Numbered from the stretch's first letter, positions 53,190 to 63,180 are shown. The stretch: 64,000 nucleotides of DNA from Bacillus sp. sid0103 (GCF_019219025.1 NZ_JAHUWN010000027.1:20393-84392); one strand, 5' to 3'. Notes: generated from the letters alone by a model not told the origin. Translations and numbers: made by a program.

Positions 53190-54422
53190 CTAATATAAGA
53201 TTCGTTTTTCCCCTTCAATCGCTTTGAGAGGATCGATATTTTGGGTAAATTCAAGGGTACCGATATAGTTCCCGTTCTCATCACGAACGGCAAAATAGCG
53301 AATATAAACGTATTTATCCTTAAACTGGATCCAGAAATCCTCACTCTCTTTTTTACCGGACTTAAAATCTGCCAACAGTTTCTCTACAACATGGACACTT
53401 CTTGGCGGATGACAGTTTTGAACAGTTCGGCCAATGACAGCTTTCGTCCGGGCAAAAATTCGTTCCTTCCCGTGAGAGAAATAACGGACCACATCATCCT
53501 GGTCAATAAAGGTGATATCGACCGGTAAATGGTTTAATAATAACTCTAACTGCTTTAATGAGAGAATACCGGTTTCCATCTTAATAAATCCTTCAGAAAT
53601 TGCCTTTTCTTCTAATGCTTTTCTCTCCGGCTTCCATAACTGGGCAGGTGCAATCAGACAATAACCAATTTCATCACTTTCATGGGCTATTTTCACCCAT
53701 TCATCTTCGGTAAAATGATTTAAAGCCATCGGGAAAAGGATATTCTCTTCTTTATAGATCATCCCTGCCACTTCATGAATCACAAAATTTAATACATTGA
53801 TAACAGCCTGCTTATCACCGAGATAATTAGCAAGTTGTTGCCTGCCATCCTTAATGGCATCCCGGATGAAATCATCGATTCTCCACATATTGGTAGTTGG
53901 ACCGTAGATTCCATACTTTTCTAAATAGGGAAAAATCAAATTCTCTTTTCGACTATAGTGCTTATCAATATCGAGCAAAAGATTGATATCTTCGATTAGC
54001 TGATAGATATTTTCAGCGGAATCTTCTTTTGCAAACGCGTCTAAATGGCCTTGAAGTTTCGTTGATAACAATTTATCAATTTCTTGATTTTCAAGCTTAA
54101 AGGTGTGAACTGGATGACCTGGCTGGTCTTCTTGTTTGCCATTATCGTGTGATTCGAAGTCAATCGCTCCTTGAAAAATAGCCCTATGCTGTTGATAAAT
54201 ATGTTGTAGTTCTGCTAAAGGAATACTTCCCACTTCGATAAACTCATGTTGGAGTCGAGTAATTTCATCGATGGTTATTTTTCCAATAAAGGCATCAAAA
54301 TGAGCTTTGACCTCATCCAGGTTTCTGCCATGATGAAGATCGACAAAGAGTTCTTTTAATATTGCTAAGCGTTCTGTATTTTTATTGGTCAGTTGTTCAC
54401 GGTTATTAATGATTTCACTCAT
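53190..54422 (-). CDS. DUF438/hemerythrin/PAS domain protein
   Basis: A 410-residue cytosolic protein from the ATG at 54422 (AAGGAG nine bases upstream; a GTG at 54440 is in frame). Domains in order: DUF438 (~1-75), hemerythrin-like with His/Glu carboxylate pattern (SRKENLIFPYLEKY, HEVAGMIYKEENILFPMAL), then a PAS-like part (ITFIDQDDVVRYFSHGKERI, GRTVQNCHPP). It likely binds diiron or oxygen/NO and senses redox state. Widespread but with no fixed role. Confidence 0.9.
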   Translation of the reverse strand: MSEIINNREQLTNKNTERLAILKELFVDLHHGRNLDEVKAHFDAFIGKITIDEITRLQHEFIEVGSIPLAELQHIYQQHRAIFQGAIDFESHDNGKQEDQPGHPVHTFKLENQEIDKLLSTKLQGHLDAFAKEDSAENIYQLIEDINLLLDIDKHYSRKENLIFPYLEKYGIYGPTTNMWRIDDFIRDAIKDGRQQLANYLGDKQAVINVLNFVIHEVAGMIYKEENILFPMALNHFTEDEWVKIAHESDEIGYCLIAPAQLWKPERKALEEKAISEGFIKMETGILSLKQLELLLNHLPVDITFIDQDDVVRYFSHGKERIFARTKAVIGRTVQNCHPPRSVHVVEKLLADFKSGKKESEDFWIQFKDKYVYIRYFAVRDENGNYIGTLEFTQNIDPLKAIEGEKRILY

Positions 54423-54611
54423 ATCAGGATTCTCCTTCACTGTTGCATAATACTTTTGATATTTGTTCTCATTAATAACTTAACACCTTCTAAAATGTTT
54501 GTTTGTGATTTACATCATTAGTACATGGTAATGGTGAAATCTTCTAGGACGAAAAATGAATTTATTTAACAAAGAAAAGGAAATTTCTTCTAGCATAAAA
54601 AAGTATAAAAA

Positions 54612-54639
54612 GCCTCTCTCCTATCTCTAGGAAAGAGGC
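54612..54639 (-). terminator. Terminator of the GH13 gene
   Basis: GCCTCTCTCCT pairs with AGGAAAGAGGC (one mismatch), with T5 on the minus strand. Confidence 0.82.
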
Positions 54640-54646
54640 ACTTCTA

Positions 54647-57600
54647 TTAGTTTTTATTAATAATAAAATCAATCGTCTTTGTAGCTTTAGCAATTGCCCC
54701 GCCATCATTTTTAAAGATTGTTGATTTACTAGTTTCTGATGGTTCGATGTGAATGCTAAGTTTGTTTTCACCTGTATTTAGCTTGATGGTATGAGAGAAA
54801 CTCATATCACTATTGATTGCTACAGGCTCTCCATTGATGGTAAGAACTCCATCTTTAATTGCATTTCCTTGTAAAGTGATGCTCTCTGAAGAGACTGTCT
54901 GCCCGTCTGTATGAGATGTCACCACAATCGGCTGATCAATCCAGCGGAGAATTTTATCCTGGACCACCATTTGATTGCCGCCTTGGTTTGTGACGGCTAC
55001 TGACAAGTCAGTACCTTGTGCTCCGTACCCATAAAAGCTGACGTCATCATCATTGGTGTTTGCTGCTGTATGGTCAGGTAAGCCTTCTTGATCCCATGTG
55101 CCATTTTTTACGTATTTGTAAGTTAGCACTTCGCCTTCCTGTGCTTCGACCGTATATTCATAATCATTGGTGACAGCTCCGCCGCGTGTCATCTGCCATG
55201 CACCGGTATTCCAGCCGTTTTTACTGCCAGGCATCGTGATGTATATGCCTTGCGGAGTATAGGCTGGTGCATTCACTTTAAATGTTACCTTTACGGTTAC
55301 TAGCTCAGGGATGACAGTAACCGAGTTGGATTTCACCATATTTCCAGCCCGGTCATAAATCTGAACTTCATACGTATACGATTTTCCATTTGTTACGTTG
55401 ATATCTCGATATGATTGCTTTGAAATATCCAACAATTGATCAATCACTTCACCATCGCGGACTATCGCCATCATATAAGGGTCATTCGCGCCTTCGACCT
55501 TCCAAGAAAGATTGACCTGACCAGATTCCTTTTCCGGCTGTTCTAGAGTTACTTTTTCAGCGGGTGCTTTCGTATCGTCTCCTTTTGTGAAGCTTACTGA
55601 CTGTGTTTTACTTGCTACCCAGCTTCGTCCCAAATCGTTGGAGAAAGCAAAACGATACTCATAAGATCCTTCTTTAAATGGAAGGAAATTAGCACTAAAG
55701 ACATTGGACGTTTCCTGTTGACTCACATAACTAGCCTTATAAGAGGTCCAGAGATCACTTCCTGGCCTTTTAACTTCTAGCTTTGCCTGCAAGCCGTCTA
55801 TTTGTCCTGCTTCTGTTTCACCCTTAATGTATATATTGGCTGTGATCGTTTCCTGCTTGGAAAGGTCGATAATACTAGATTCTAGGGCTGTAACGTTATC
55901 AATCTTGTAATTTTCTTCTGTTAACTCCACATGCGGAATAATAGCAGATTGGGTTTCTATCTTTTCAGAACTATTCCCATTTTTATCTAGCGCAACAACA
56001 GCAAAGTAATATTTACGACCATTGTCTAAGCCGTCAATGGTTACTGAGTTACTAGAGGTTTCTTTTACTTTTTGATAAAAAGCTCCTGAAATCGTCGTTT
56101 GGTAAATCGCATACTTTTTCGCATCGCCTTCCCACTTTAACGTTGCCGTATGGCTTCCTTCTTTAGCTGTTAATGCCGTAACCACTGACGGACGTTTTAA
56201 GTTTTGGCCTTTATCGGATACAAGCATGCGCCCGCTCATTGCCGGAACAGTAATGGTAAGATGTCCGTCTTTAGATATAGCTGTGTACTTTTGATCAAGC
56301 TGATCAGTAAACTTGATTCCATTAATCAATAAATCTTCAACATTAAGCTCAACTGTTTTCTCTACATTGCTTCGGTTTGTAATCACAACACCGACATTCT
56401 TTTTGTCAGAACGGGAAAAGGCAAGAACATCGCCTTTGGCATAAAGATGGGTCAAATCTCCATAACTAAACAAATCATGATAATCAGTTCTTACTTTTCC
56501 AATCGTTTGATAATGTTTGATCAAATCCTTATCCTCGTTACCCCATGGATAGGTTCGTCGGTCATCCGGGTCCTTTGAACCAGTTACTCCAGCTTCATCG
56601 CCATAATAAATCGTAGGTGCACCTGCATAACCCATTTGCAGGATGGCAGCAAGCTTTAAGCGCTGACTCCCAAGCTTCGGATTATAATTTTTATCAAACT
56701 CGGCCCTTTCATAAGAATCTGTACCGTTCCCCAAAATAAATGAAGCTCGGGCGGTATCATGAGAGCCCATTAAGTTCATAAGGGCATAAAATGCTTCCTT
56801 GGGATAGTCTTCATAAACGGCATTGAGCTGATTTTCTGCTCCTTCTGCATTTCCACTTTTTAAGTAATCAATCATTGCACCGCGGAATCTGTAATTCATG
56901 ACGGAATCATATAAGTCCCCAAGGAAATATTCAGAAGCATCATCCCAGATTTCACCTAAAATTAATGGTTCGTCTTTCTTGCCTGTTTTCAGCTCCTTAC
57001 GAAACTCACGCCAAAACTCAGGGTCCACTTCGTTTGCAACGTCTAATCGCCAGCCTGATGAACCGTTTTTAAGCCATGTTTTGGCCACTGAATCGTCATC
57101 ATACATAATATAATTCGCGAATGACTTATTATTTAGCTCGGATGGATAATCCACTGCTTCACCAGGAATCGATTTGATTTCCGGAAGAGAATCATAGCCC
57201 CACCAGCTTTGGTATTTATAAACACCGTCTACCTTTTCATTTTGAATGTTAAACCAGTTTTGGAAGCCGTATGGGCTAAATACTTGTCCTTCCGCAATGA
57301 ATTTTTCTTCCACTTGTTTTTTAGCTGCTTCCTCTGCTACCCCTTTATTGACAAGGTCATAGATGGCTGACCAATATTCATACGCACCAACTGTTGGATA
57401 TTTTCCATAACGGTCAAAGTAAATCGAATCGTCACCAACATGATTAAACACGCCGTCTAAGATTAAATGCATTTTGCGTTTCTTTACTTCTTTAGCAAAC
57501 GCTTGGAATTCCTCAGGAGATCCAAACATTGGGTCAACCGATTTGTAGTCTGCTGCATCATACTTATGGTTTGAAGCTGCTTCAGCAATAGGATTTAAAT

Positions 57601-58990
57601 AGAGTGTGTTGACACCTAAAGATTGAATATAATCTAATTTCTTTTGAATTCCTGCAATATCTCCCCCAAAGAAATCATTTGAGAAAATTGCATCATCATC
57701 ATATCCATCCGTATTTTCTAGACGAGGATTATCCGGTAAATCGGTCCAATCCTTTTCCTCGATTGGCTCGTTACCGCGTGCATTGGTTTTTGCATGATCA
57801 TTGTTTTTATTACCATTGTTAAAGCGATCTGGGAAAATCTGATACACAACCGCTTCCTTCATCCAATCAGGTGTCTTATAGTTTGGATCATACACAGTTA
57901 ACTGAAATAATGAAGCATTAGAATCAGCGGCCGTTCCTTTTCCCCCTTCTTGGACGTCTTCCCCGTACTCTTTCTGACCCTCTCCGTCACGCGCTATAAA
58001 TTTATACCCATAAACACCCTTTTCTATAGGCTTTACTTCTGCCTCCCAAAACTCAACTGGCCCTCCCTTTTGCTCAAGCCAGCCCGCATACTCCATATCT
58101 ACTGTTACGGTATTACCCGTGTTGTAGTTCTTCAACTGAACCTTTGCCCCGGTTAAGTCACCCTTCTTTGCTTGGAGACGAAGTTTAACTATGTCCCCAG
58201 CTTTAATGGCCCCAAACGGTGAACGGTATGCCGAATCCCAAGTATTGTGATAAAGCTTATCCCCCTGAACATTTCCGTCTGGTAAACCTGGGTCATAATC
58301 AGTGTATACTTCTTTTGTATCATGGTTATAAAAGAACGTAACCGTTGCGTCTTTTAATACATTTAATACAAAATTATTGTCTGGATACGCTGGTGCACTC
58401 CAATTGTTCCCAAGGACGATCTTAAATTCATGCTTTCCTTTAGGAACATGAGCAGTTAACGTATATAGATTGTCATGATCATCATCCTGTAAAATCGCTG
58501 TTGATTGATCAGGCGCCCACTCTCCACCAGCATTTAGCTCTGGCTGAATGTCACCGACAATCCTTGGCTTTTGATCATCTGGCAGTTCAATCGGTATCGT
58601 TACGCGATGCGTACGATCATCATAGAGGAACGTAACCTGTTGTTCTTTTTCAAGAGACAACTTGTAATTATCGCCTCCAGGCGCGCCGTTCACTCCATAG
58701 TTTTCATCCCATGAACCGTTTATGGCAATTTTATATTCATAGTTTCCTGCAGGCAATGTTCCTGACAGTATGTACCTCCCATTCTCCTGCAGCTTCATTT
58801 GTGTTGCGGATTCTGCAGGATTCCATTCACTAGAACCGCCGAGTTCATCTTGTAGGTTACCGACTAGCGTCACAACCCTCCCTTCCGCACTGGTTGGCAT
58901 TGGGTGAAAAAAAGTCGTTCCTGCAATCGTTTGCACAATCAAAATGAAAAGTGCCAGATAACTGATAGACTTACGTACTTTTCCTTTCAT
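54647..58990 (-). CDS. Secreted multimodular GH13 alpha-amylase/amylopullulanase
   Basis: A 1447-residue exported enzyme with a signal peptide (~1-36, MPTSAEGR at the cut). Two X25/CBM-like modules (ELGGSSEW, ELNAGGEW) lead to a GH13 barrel at ~370-850: DGVFNHVG, GWRLDVANEV (nucleophile Asp), LGEIWDDASEY (acid Glu), MGSHDTARA. Fibronectin-type III segments and a CBM20-like module (GSKNGWNTGAWQM) follow. No sorting signal is seen. It cleaves alpha-1,4 and probably alpha-1,6 glucans outside the cell. It has LacI-type and cre-like sites upstream. Confidence 0.94.
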   Translation of the reverse strand: MKGKVRKSISYLALFILIVQTIAGTTFFHPMPTSAEGRVVTLVGNLQDELGGSSEWNPAESATQMKLQENGRYILSGTLPAGNYEYKIAINGSWDENYGVNGAPGGDNYKLSLEKEQQVTFLYDDRTHRVTIPIELPDDQKPRIVGDIQPELNAGGEWAPDQSTAILQDDDHDNLYTLTAHVPKGKHEFKIVLGNNWSAPAYPDNNFVLNVLKDATVTFFYNHDTKEVYTDYDPGLPDGNVQGDKLYHNTWDSAYRSPFGAIKAGDIVKLRLQAKKGDLTGAKVQLKNYNTGNTVTVDMEYAGWLEQKGGPVEFWEAEVKPIEKGVYGYKFIARDGEGQKEYGEDVQEGGKGTAADSNASLFQLTVYDPNYKTPDWMKEAVVYQIFPDRFNNGNKNNDHAKTNARGNEPIEEKDWTDLPDNPRLENTDGYDDDAIFSNDFFGGDIAGIQKKLDYIQSLGVNTLYLNPIAEAASNHKYDAADYKSVDPMFGSPEEFQAFAKEVKKRKMHLILDGVFNHVGDDSIYFDRYGKYPTVGAYEYWSAIYDLVNKGVAEEAAKKQVEEKFIAEGQVFSPYGFQNWFNIQNEKVDGVYKYQSWWGYDSLPEIKSIPGEAVDYPSELNNKSFANYIMYDDDSVAKTWLKNGSSGWRLDVANEVDPEFWREFRKELKTGKKDEPLILGEIWDDASEYFLGDLYDSVMNYRFRGAMIDYLKSGNAEGAENQLNAVYEDYPKEAFYALMNLMGSHDTARASFILGNGTDSYERAEFDKNYNPKLGSQRLKLAAILQMGYAGAPTIYYGDEAGVTGSKDPDDRRTYPWGNEDKDLIKHYQTIGKVRTDYHDLFSYGDLTHLYAKGDVLAFSRSDKKNVGVVITNRSNVEKTVELNVEDLLINGIKFTDQLDQKYTAISKDGHLTITVPAMSGRMLVSDKGQNLKRPSVVTALTAKEGSHTATLKWEGDAKKYAIYQTTISGAFYQKVKETSSNSVTIDGLDNGRKYYFAVVALDKNGNSSEKIETQSAIIPHVELTEENYKIDNVTALESSIIDLSKQETITANIYIKGETEAGQIDGLQAKLEVKRPGSDLWTSYKASYVSQQETSNVFSANFLPFKEGSYEYRFAFSNDLGRSWVASKTQSVSFTKGDDTKAPAEKVTLEQPEKESGQVNLSWKVEGANDPYMMAIVRDGEVIDQLLDISKQSYRDINVTNGKSYTYEVQIYDRAGNMVKSNSVTVIPELVTVKVTFKVNAPAYTPQGIYITMPGSKNGWNTGAWQMTRGGAVTNDYEYTVEAQEGEVLTYKYVKNGTWDQEGLPDHTAANTNDDDVSFYGYGAQGTDLSVAVTNQGGNQMVVQDKILRWIDQPIVVTSHTDGQTVSSESITLQGNAIKDGVLTINGEPVAINSDMSFSHTIKLNTGENKLSIHIEPSETSKSTIFKNDGGAIAKATKTIDFIINKN

Positions 58991-59023
58991 GCATTTTCCT
59001 CCCCTATAAGTAATATTTTTTGA

Positions 59024-59035
59024 GCAAACGTTTGC
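59024..59035. promoter_or_regulatory. LacI/CcpA-type palindrome upstream of the GH13 gene
   Basis: GCAAACGTTTGC is a perfect 12-base palindrome with central CG, typical of MalR/CcpA-class operators; 34-45 bases upstream of the ATG. Confidence 0.65.
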
Positions 59036-59047
59036 GCAATTAAATAA

Positions 59048-59061
59048 AGAAAACGCTTACC
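59048..59061 (-). promoter_or_regulatory. cre-like site upstream of the GH13 gene
   Basis: GGTAAGCGTTTTCT (minus strand), one base from the CcpA consensus form TGTAAGCGTTTTCT. It suggests glucose repression of the amylase. Confidence 0.6.
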
Positions 59062-59421
59062 TCTTGTTATTATCTCATCATCATTATTTTGATAAGAATA
59101 GGCCTTTATTACTTTTTTGTCTTCTGAATGTATGTAATTAGTCCTGTTTTTTTCAGAATATTATTTCATTTCTCTTCCTGAAGATAAAAATAGATCAAAT
59201 CCAAAGAGACTTCTACCTTTTTTACGAAATAGTAAGTCTGAATTCTTATCAGCCTTAAACTCTACCATAACTTTTGACAACATCATAAATTCATGGTATA
59301 TTTATCTCGAATTAAAGATAAATGAATTAAAGACAATAGTTTCATGTAATTTAGTAGATACTAGTTATGAATTCTTTATTTATATAATTGTTCATTATTG
59401 AGGGTAATGGGAGGATTTACA

Positions 59422-60399
59422 ATGAATGGATTAAAAGGCATACATCACGTAACAGCAATTACGAGCAGTGCAGAAAAAAATTATCAATTTTTCACCTATG
59501 TTTTAGGGATGCGCCTAGTCAAGAAAACCGTTAACCAAGATGATATTCAAACCTATCACTTATTCTTTGCCGATGATGTTGGCAGCGCGGGAACCGATAT
59601 GACCTTTTTTGATTTTCCCGGCATTCCTAAAGGCGTCCATGGAACCAATGAAATTTCAAAAACATCCTTCCGTGTTCCAAGTGATGCAGCGATTGAATAC
59701 TGGAAGAAACGATTTGATCGTTTAGAAATAAAACATACAGGCATTAAAGAACAATTTGGTAAAAAAACAATCTCGTTTGTTGATTTTGACGACCAGCAAT
59801 ACCAATTAATTTCAGATGAACATAATCAAGGGGTTGCAGCTGGGACCCCTTGGCAAAAAGGCCCCGTTCCACTGGACTTTGCGATTACAGGATTAGGACC
59901 AATCTTTGTTCGTGTTGCCAATTTTGATTACTTTAAAGAAATGATGGAAAAAGTCCTTTTATTTAAAGAGATCGCACAAGAAGGCTCGTTTCATTTATTT
60001 GAAGTAGGTACAGGCGGAAATGGCGCACAAGTAATTGTTGAGTATAATGCGATCCTCCCACAAGCACGACAAGGTTTCGGGACTGTCCACCATGCCGCCT
60101 TCCGTGTCGATGATCGCTCAGTTTTAGAAGAATGGATAGGGCACATGGAAAGCTTCGGCTTCCAAACGTCCGGTTTCGTCGATCGTTTCTTTTTCGGTTC
60201 CTTATATACTAGAGTGGCACCACAGATTCTCTTTGAGTTTGCCACTGACGGCCCAGGATTTATGGGTGACGAACCTTACGAAACACTCGGTGAAAAATTA
60301 TCTTTACCACCGTTCTTAGAACCAAAACGAGCACAAATCGAGAAATTGGTTAGGCCGATTGATACCGTCAGAAGTAGCATAGAATTCATCAAAGAATAA
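59422..60399 (+). CDS. VOC-family ring-cleaving dioxygenase (MhqO/MhqA-like)
   Basis: 325 residues from the ATG at 59422 (GGGAGG eight bases upstream). Two glyoxalase/VOC modules form the barrel: GLKGIHHVTAITSSAEKN (metal His), then GTVHHAAFRVDD (second His) and ILFEFATDGPGF (Glu). This is the Bacillus quinone/hydroquinone-detoxification type of extradiol dioxygenase. The substrate is presumably a catechol or hydroquinone. It stands alone. Confidence 0.9.
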   Translation: MNGLKGIHHVTAITSSAEKNYQFFTYVLGMRLVKKTVNQDDIQTYHLFFADDVGSAGTDMTFFDFPGIPKGVHGTNEISKTSFRVPSDAAIEYWKKRFDRLEIKHTGIKEQFGKKTISFVDFDDQQYQLISDEHNQGVAAGTPWQKGPVPLDFAITGLGPIFVRVANFDYFKEMMEKVLLFKEIAQEGSFHLFEVGTGGNGAQVIVEYNAILPQARQGFGTVHHAAFRVDDRSVLEEWIGHMESFGFQTSGFVDRFFFGSLYTRVAPQILFEFATDGPGFMGDEPYETLGEKLSLPPFLEPKRAQIEKLVRPIDTVRSSIEFIKE

Positions 60400-60423
60400 G
60401 TATGGTTTATATTGAAATTAAAC

Positions 60424-60453
60424 AAAGAGCGAGGCAATGATGCCTCGCTCTTT
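60424..60453. terminator. Bidirectional terminator
   Basis: AAAGAGCGAGGCA pairs perfectly with TGCCTCGCTCTTT around a 4-base loop, between convergent genes. Confidence 0.9.
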
Positions 60454-60467
60454 GTTCAGGTCAGCGA

Positions 60468-61106
60468 TTATGAAATGGTTTCTTTTTTCATTTCTTTTTC
60501 CAATTGTGCTACGCGGGCATCGATTGTACTGCGGTAAAATGAGCTGTTCACATGATGCTCCAAGCGGTCAAGATAGGTTTCGATCTCCTTGAACTTTGAA
60601 TAAGATTTATCAGAGTATGAATTGGAATCAAGCACTTGGTTAATTTGAAGATTCGCGCGTGTCACATTTTCACGACCCATTAATTCCATCCGACGCAGAT
60701 GCATATCTTTTACCTTATGCTTCATTTCTTCATATTTTCTTTCTAATTCACCCAACTGCGCATTAACTTGTTCAAGAGAAGTACGTAAACGTTCTGCTCG
60801 TTCGGTATATTGTTGTTGCTCCGCCAATGCGAATTGATATAGCTCAGTTTCCCCTGCTTTTGAAGCCACTTTCGCTTGATAGGTTCTTTTTTCAGCTAGT
60901 TCAACTGCCTGTTGGTATTCTCGTTGAAATTCATCCTTCAAGGTATATTGGCGTTCTACTAACTTTCGAACCTTTTCTGTTTCCAACTCACATTGGCGAA
61001 GGTATTGATTAAGATTGGCAATGGGATTTTTCTTTTCCTTATGATCAAGAGCCTCGTGTAAATCAGCTGTAATTGTGTTTTTAATTCTTGTAAATAAGTT
61101 TGTCAT
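60468..61106 (-). CDS. PspA/IM30 (LiaH-like) protein, copy 2
   Basis: A 212-residue coiled-coil protein similar along its whole length to the 35141 copy (shared IKNTITADLHEAL-like start, LMGRENVTRANL and ARVAQLEKEM). Same family and stress role. It lies 69 bases after its Lmo0954 partner (61176). The two sets look like a duplication, since both gene order and upstream box are kept. Confidence 0.92.
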   Translation of the reverse strand: MTNLFTRIKNTITADLHEALDHKEKKNPIANLNQYLRQCELETEKVRKLVERQYTLKDEFQREYQQAVELAEKRTYQAKVASKAGETELYQFALAEQQQYTERAERLRTSLEQVNAQLGELERKYEEMKHKVKDMHLRRMELMGRENVTRANLQINQVLDSNSYSDKSYSKFKEIETYLDRLEHHVNSSFYRSTIDARVAQLEKEMKKETIS

Positions 61107-61175
61107 GTTATTCTCTCCTTTTTTAGGTAAATTGTATTTTTATTGCTTGGTTTGTCATAAACACCAAATCACTCT

Positions 61176-61520
61176 CTATTTTTGTAATTCATTCCATTGC
61201 TTTTCAAAATTGATGAATGGATCTGACTCTTCCTTCCCAATGACCGGCTTGCTCCTATTCCAATTTTTATAAACAAGGTATAGAACATAAGCAGCTGCGA
61301 CACCAATAATTGCTGGAATATTGTGTAGTGAAGCTATCAAGACTATCCCACCAATAATCCCTAAACCAATTTTCCAGCCTGTGGATTCTGTTTTTAAGAA
61401 CTTTTTGTAGATGAAATATAACAACGCCACACTTAGTACGAGTCCTACCATCGGACCTATTGTTGAAAGTAGAACGATGGCTGCAATTCCACCTGCTACA
61501 AGTAATCCAAATTTTTTCAT
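61176..61520 (-). CDS. Lmo0954-family membrane protein (LiaI-like), copy 2
   Basis: 114 residues with about four hydrophobic segments and the polar tail SDPFINFEKQWNELQK. It has the same length and most residues in common with the copy at 35824 (MKKFGLL, FLKTES, GWKIGL). It is the likely anchor of the downstream PspA. Confidence 0.88.
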   Translation of the reverse strand: MKKFGLLVAGGIAAIVLLSTIGPMVGLVLSVALLYFIYKKFLKTESTGWKIGLGIIGGIVLIASLHNIPAIIGVAAAYVLYLVYKNWNRSKPVIGKEESDPFINFEKQWNELQK

Positions 61521-61602
61521 TTTGTTTTTCCTCCTTTGTATTTCTTGATATCATCTTACCTTTTTTATTGAGTTATCATAATTGAGCCTAAGCTTGATTT
61601 TT

Positions 61603-61622
61603 AACTCAGCCCTAAGACGTAT
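61603..61622 (-). promoter_or_regulatory. Conserved box upstream of lmo0954-pspA copy 2
   Basis: AACTCAGCCCTAAGACGTAT, with the CCTAAGACGTA core identical to the box at 36265. Its equivalent placement argues for common stress control. Confidence 0.45.
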
Positions 61623-61625
61623 AAA

Positions 61626-61664
61626 GGGTCAGCCCCCCACTACAAATGTGTGAGAGACTGACCC
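61626..61664 (-). terminator. Terminator of the DUF1835 gene
   Basis: GGGTCAG and CTGACCC with a 25-base loop, right after the stop at 61670. Confidence 0.65.
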
Positions 61665-61669
61665 AAATC

Positions 61670-62632
61670 CTATAAATTATTAATAAGTTTGTTCCCATCC
61701 CAAAACCAATGGTCCTCTTTAATGTTTATTCCTCCGATCCACCAATCACGTGAATCAAATTCAAAATGAATTTTATGGCCAGTTAAAATATCTAAACCAT
61801 TAGACGAAAGCCAAAGTTTGGCTTTCGGTTCTGGATTATGAAAATTTGGTAATGGACTATCACACTCCAACAATGGATATGACGCATCCATCAGCTGGTT
61901 TAACATAGCTGCAAAATAAAGATCACTCATACCATCATTACTTCTTTGTTCGGCAATAGCTTGAAACAGTTCCACAAAGGAGCAAGTATTTCGTTCAAGA
62001 TAATTTACTACAAAAGTTTCTACCTCATTTAGCCCTGTGTGTACTGAAGGAAAGTAGCTTAAGTGAGATTGTAATGCTTGTCTTAAAAAAGGTAATTTTG
62101 TATTTGAAGCGGCAATCCATTTTTCTATCTCCGTTGGATTCTTTGAGGTATATGCCTCCCAGCACGTAATCGCTTCATTTATTTGCTCATTTGTTATAGG
62201 TTGTTTTTTAGTATAAAAAAGTTCCTCTAATTGCTGTGAGGATAATTGACCCAGGCCATAAAAGGTGTCTACCCCCGGATACTCATTGATAGTCACCATT
62301 GATAAGTTCTTAAACTCTTTATTATATAGTTCATTTAGTAAATACATTAACATCGTTTGATCATATCGATCATGTTCAAACCAGAGGATCATCTCTGTTT
62401 CCCTTGGAACCCCAGCTAGAAATCGATTTTGATTTTCACAATTCTGAATGAATAAAGGAGCCGGTATAGCTACCTTTTTTTCAAAAAAATCGGCCCTGCG
62501 TCTGATCCAAATTTCATCTGAAATGTCATTGCAGAGTGGACCAAAATCATACATTTCCCGCCAAACGAGAACATCTCCTGGAAGATTTCCAAGCTTACTG
62601 CCCACAACATCCCCATTCACTAGATGAATCAT
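61670..62632 (-). CDS. DUF1835 domain protein
   Basis: 320 residues from the ATG at 62632 (AGAGG upstream); an in-frame start at 62662 would add 10. The N-terminal DUF1835 region (MIHLVNGDVVGSKLG, VLVWREMYDFGPL, WFEHDRYDQTMLMYLL) is clear. The C-terminal part is a winged-helix-like DUF3658-type region (WLSSNGLDILTG). Function is unknown. Confidence 0.88.
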   Translation of the reverse strand: MIHLVNGDVVGSKLGNLPGDVLVWREMYDFGPLCNDISDEIWIRRRADFFEKKVAIPAPLFIQNCENQNRFLAGVPRETEMILWFEHDRYDQTMLMYLLNELYNKEFKNLSMVTINEYPGVDTFYGLGQLSSQQLEELFYTKKQPITNEQINEAITCWEAYTSKNPTEIEKWIAASNTKLPFLRQALQSHLSYFPSVHTGLNEVETFVVNYLERNTCSFVELFQAIAEQRSNDGMSDLYFAAMLNQLMDASYPLLECDSPLPNFHNPEPKAKLWLSSNGLDILTGHKIHFEFDSRDWWIGGINIKEDHWFWDGNKLINNL

Positions 62633-62809
62633 ATTTAAACCTCTTTTCTTGTTTTCATTCAATAGAAAAAGATGTTACTTGCATTCCTCTATTTTAACAC
62701 GTAAATGCAATTACTCTTCTAATATACACATATACTAGTATGTTGCTAAGAGGATATTGCATATTTGTCTTTGCATATGCATATCGTTTTAAGACGGGAA
62801 AGGAGCCAA

Positions 62810-63124
62810 ATGACTATGTATAGTACCGAAGTAAATAAAAAAATTGAAAGCATTGCACATCCAAAGGTCCAAAACATTGTAAGAACATGTATAGAAAAAG
62901 GATGTATGTTCAAACCTCATCCAAGTAACCCTAATTTAGTAAATTTATTTGACCCTGTACTCAGGAAAAATATTATTGGGGATATTAACCTTTTAAGTGA
63001 AAGAGGATATTTCACACTTGAAGTAGCAAATGGACGGTTCAAGACCTTTCGAAATGAAGTAATAGGATTGGATATCAATCATGATGATTTTGAAGATAAG
63101 GTATTAAGACGATTGAAGCGATAG
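62810..63124 (+). CDS. Small conserved hypothetical protein
   Basis: 104 residues from the ATG at 62810; GGAG is four bases upstream, and the ATG two codons later is better spaced. It is soluble, with a Cys/Lys-rich middle (IVRTCIEKGCMFKPHPSN) and GDINLLSERGYFTLEV. I do not recognise the family. A terminator and array C follow. Confidence 0.7.
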   Translation: MTMYSTEVNKKIESIAHPKVQNIVRTCIEKGCMFKPHPSNPNLVNLFDPVLRKNIIGDINLLSERGYFTLEVANGRFKTFRNEVIGLDINHDDFEDKVLRRLKR

Positions 63125-63147
63125 TATCAATATGTAAGGACGTGGAA

Positions 63148-63180
63148 AAGGACAATGAACTTTTTGAATTCATTGCCCTT
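63148..63180 (+). terminator. Terminator of the small hypothetical gene
   Basis: AAGGACAATGAA pairs with TTCATTGCCCTT (one mismatch) and a T-run follows. Confidence 0.75.

Larger units (their letters stand above)
58991..59421. other. Divergent promoter region
   Basis: Two operator-like sites for the GH13 gene (59024, 59048), then AT-rich sequence up to the ring-cleaving dioxygenase gene. No additional gene seen. Confidence 0.55.
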
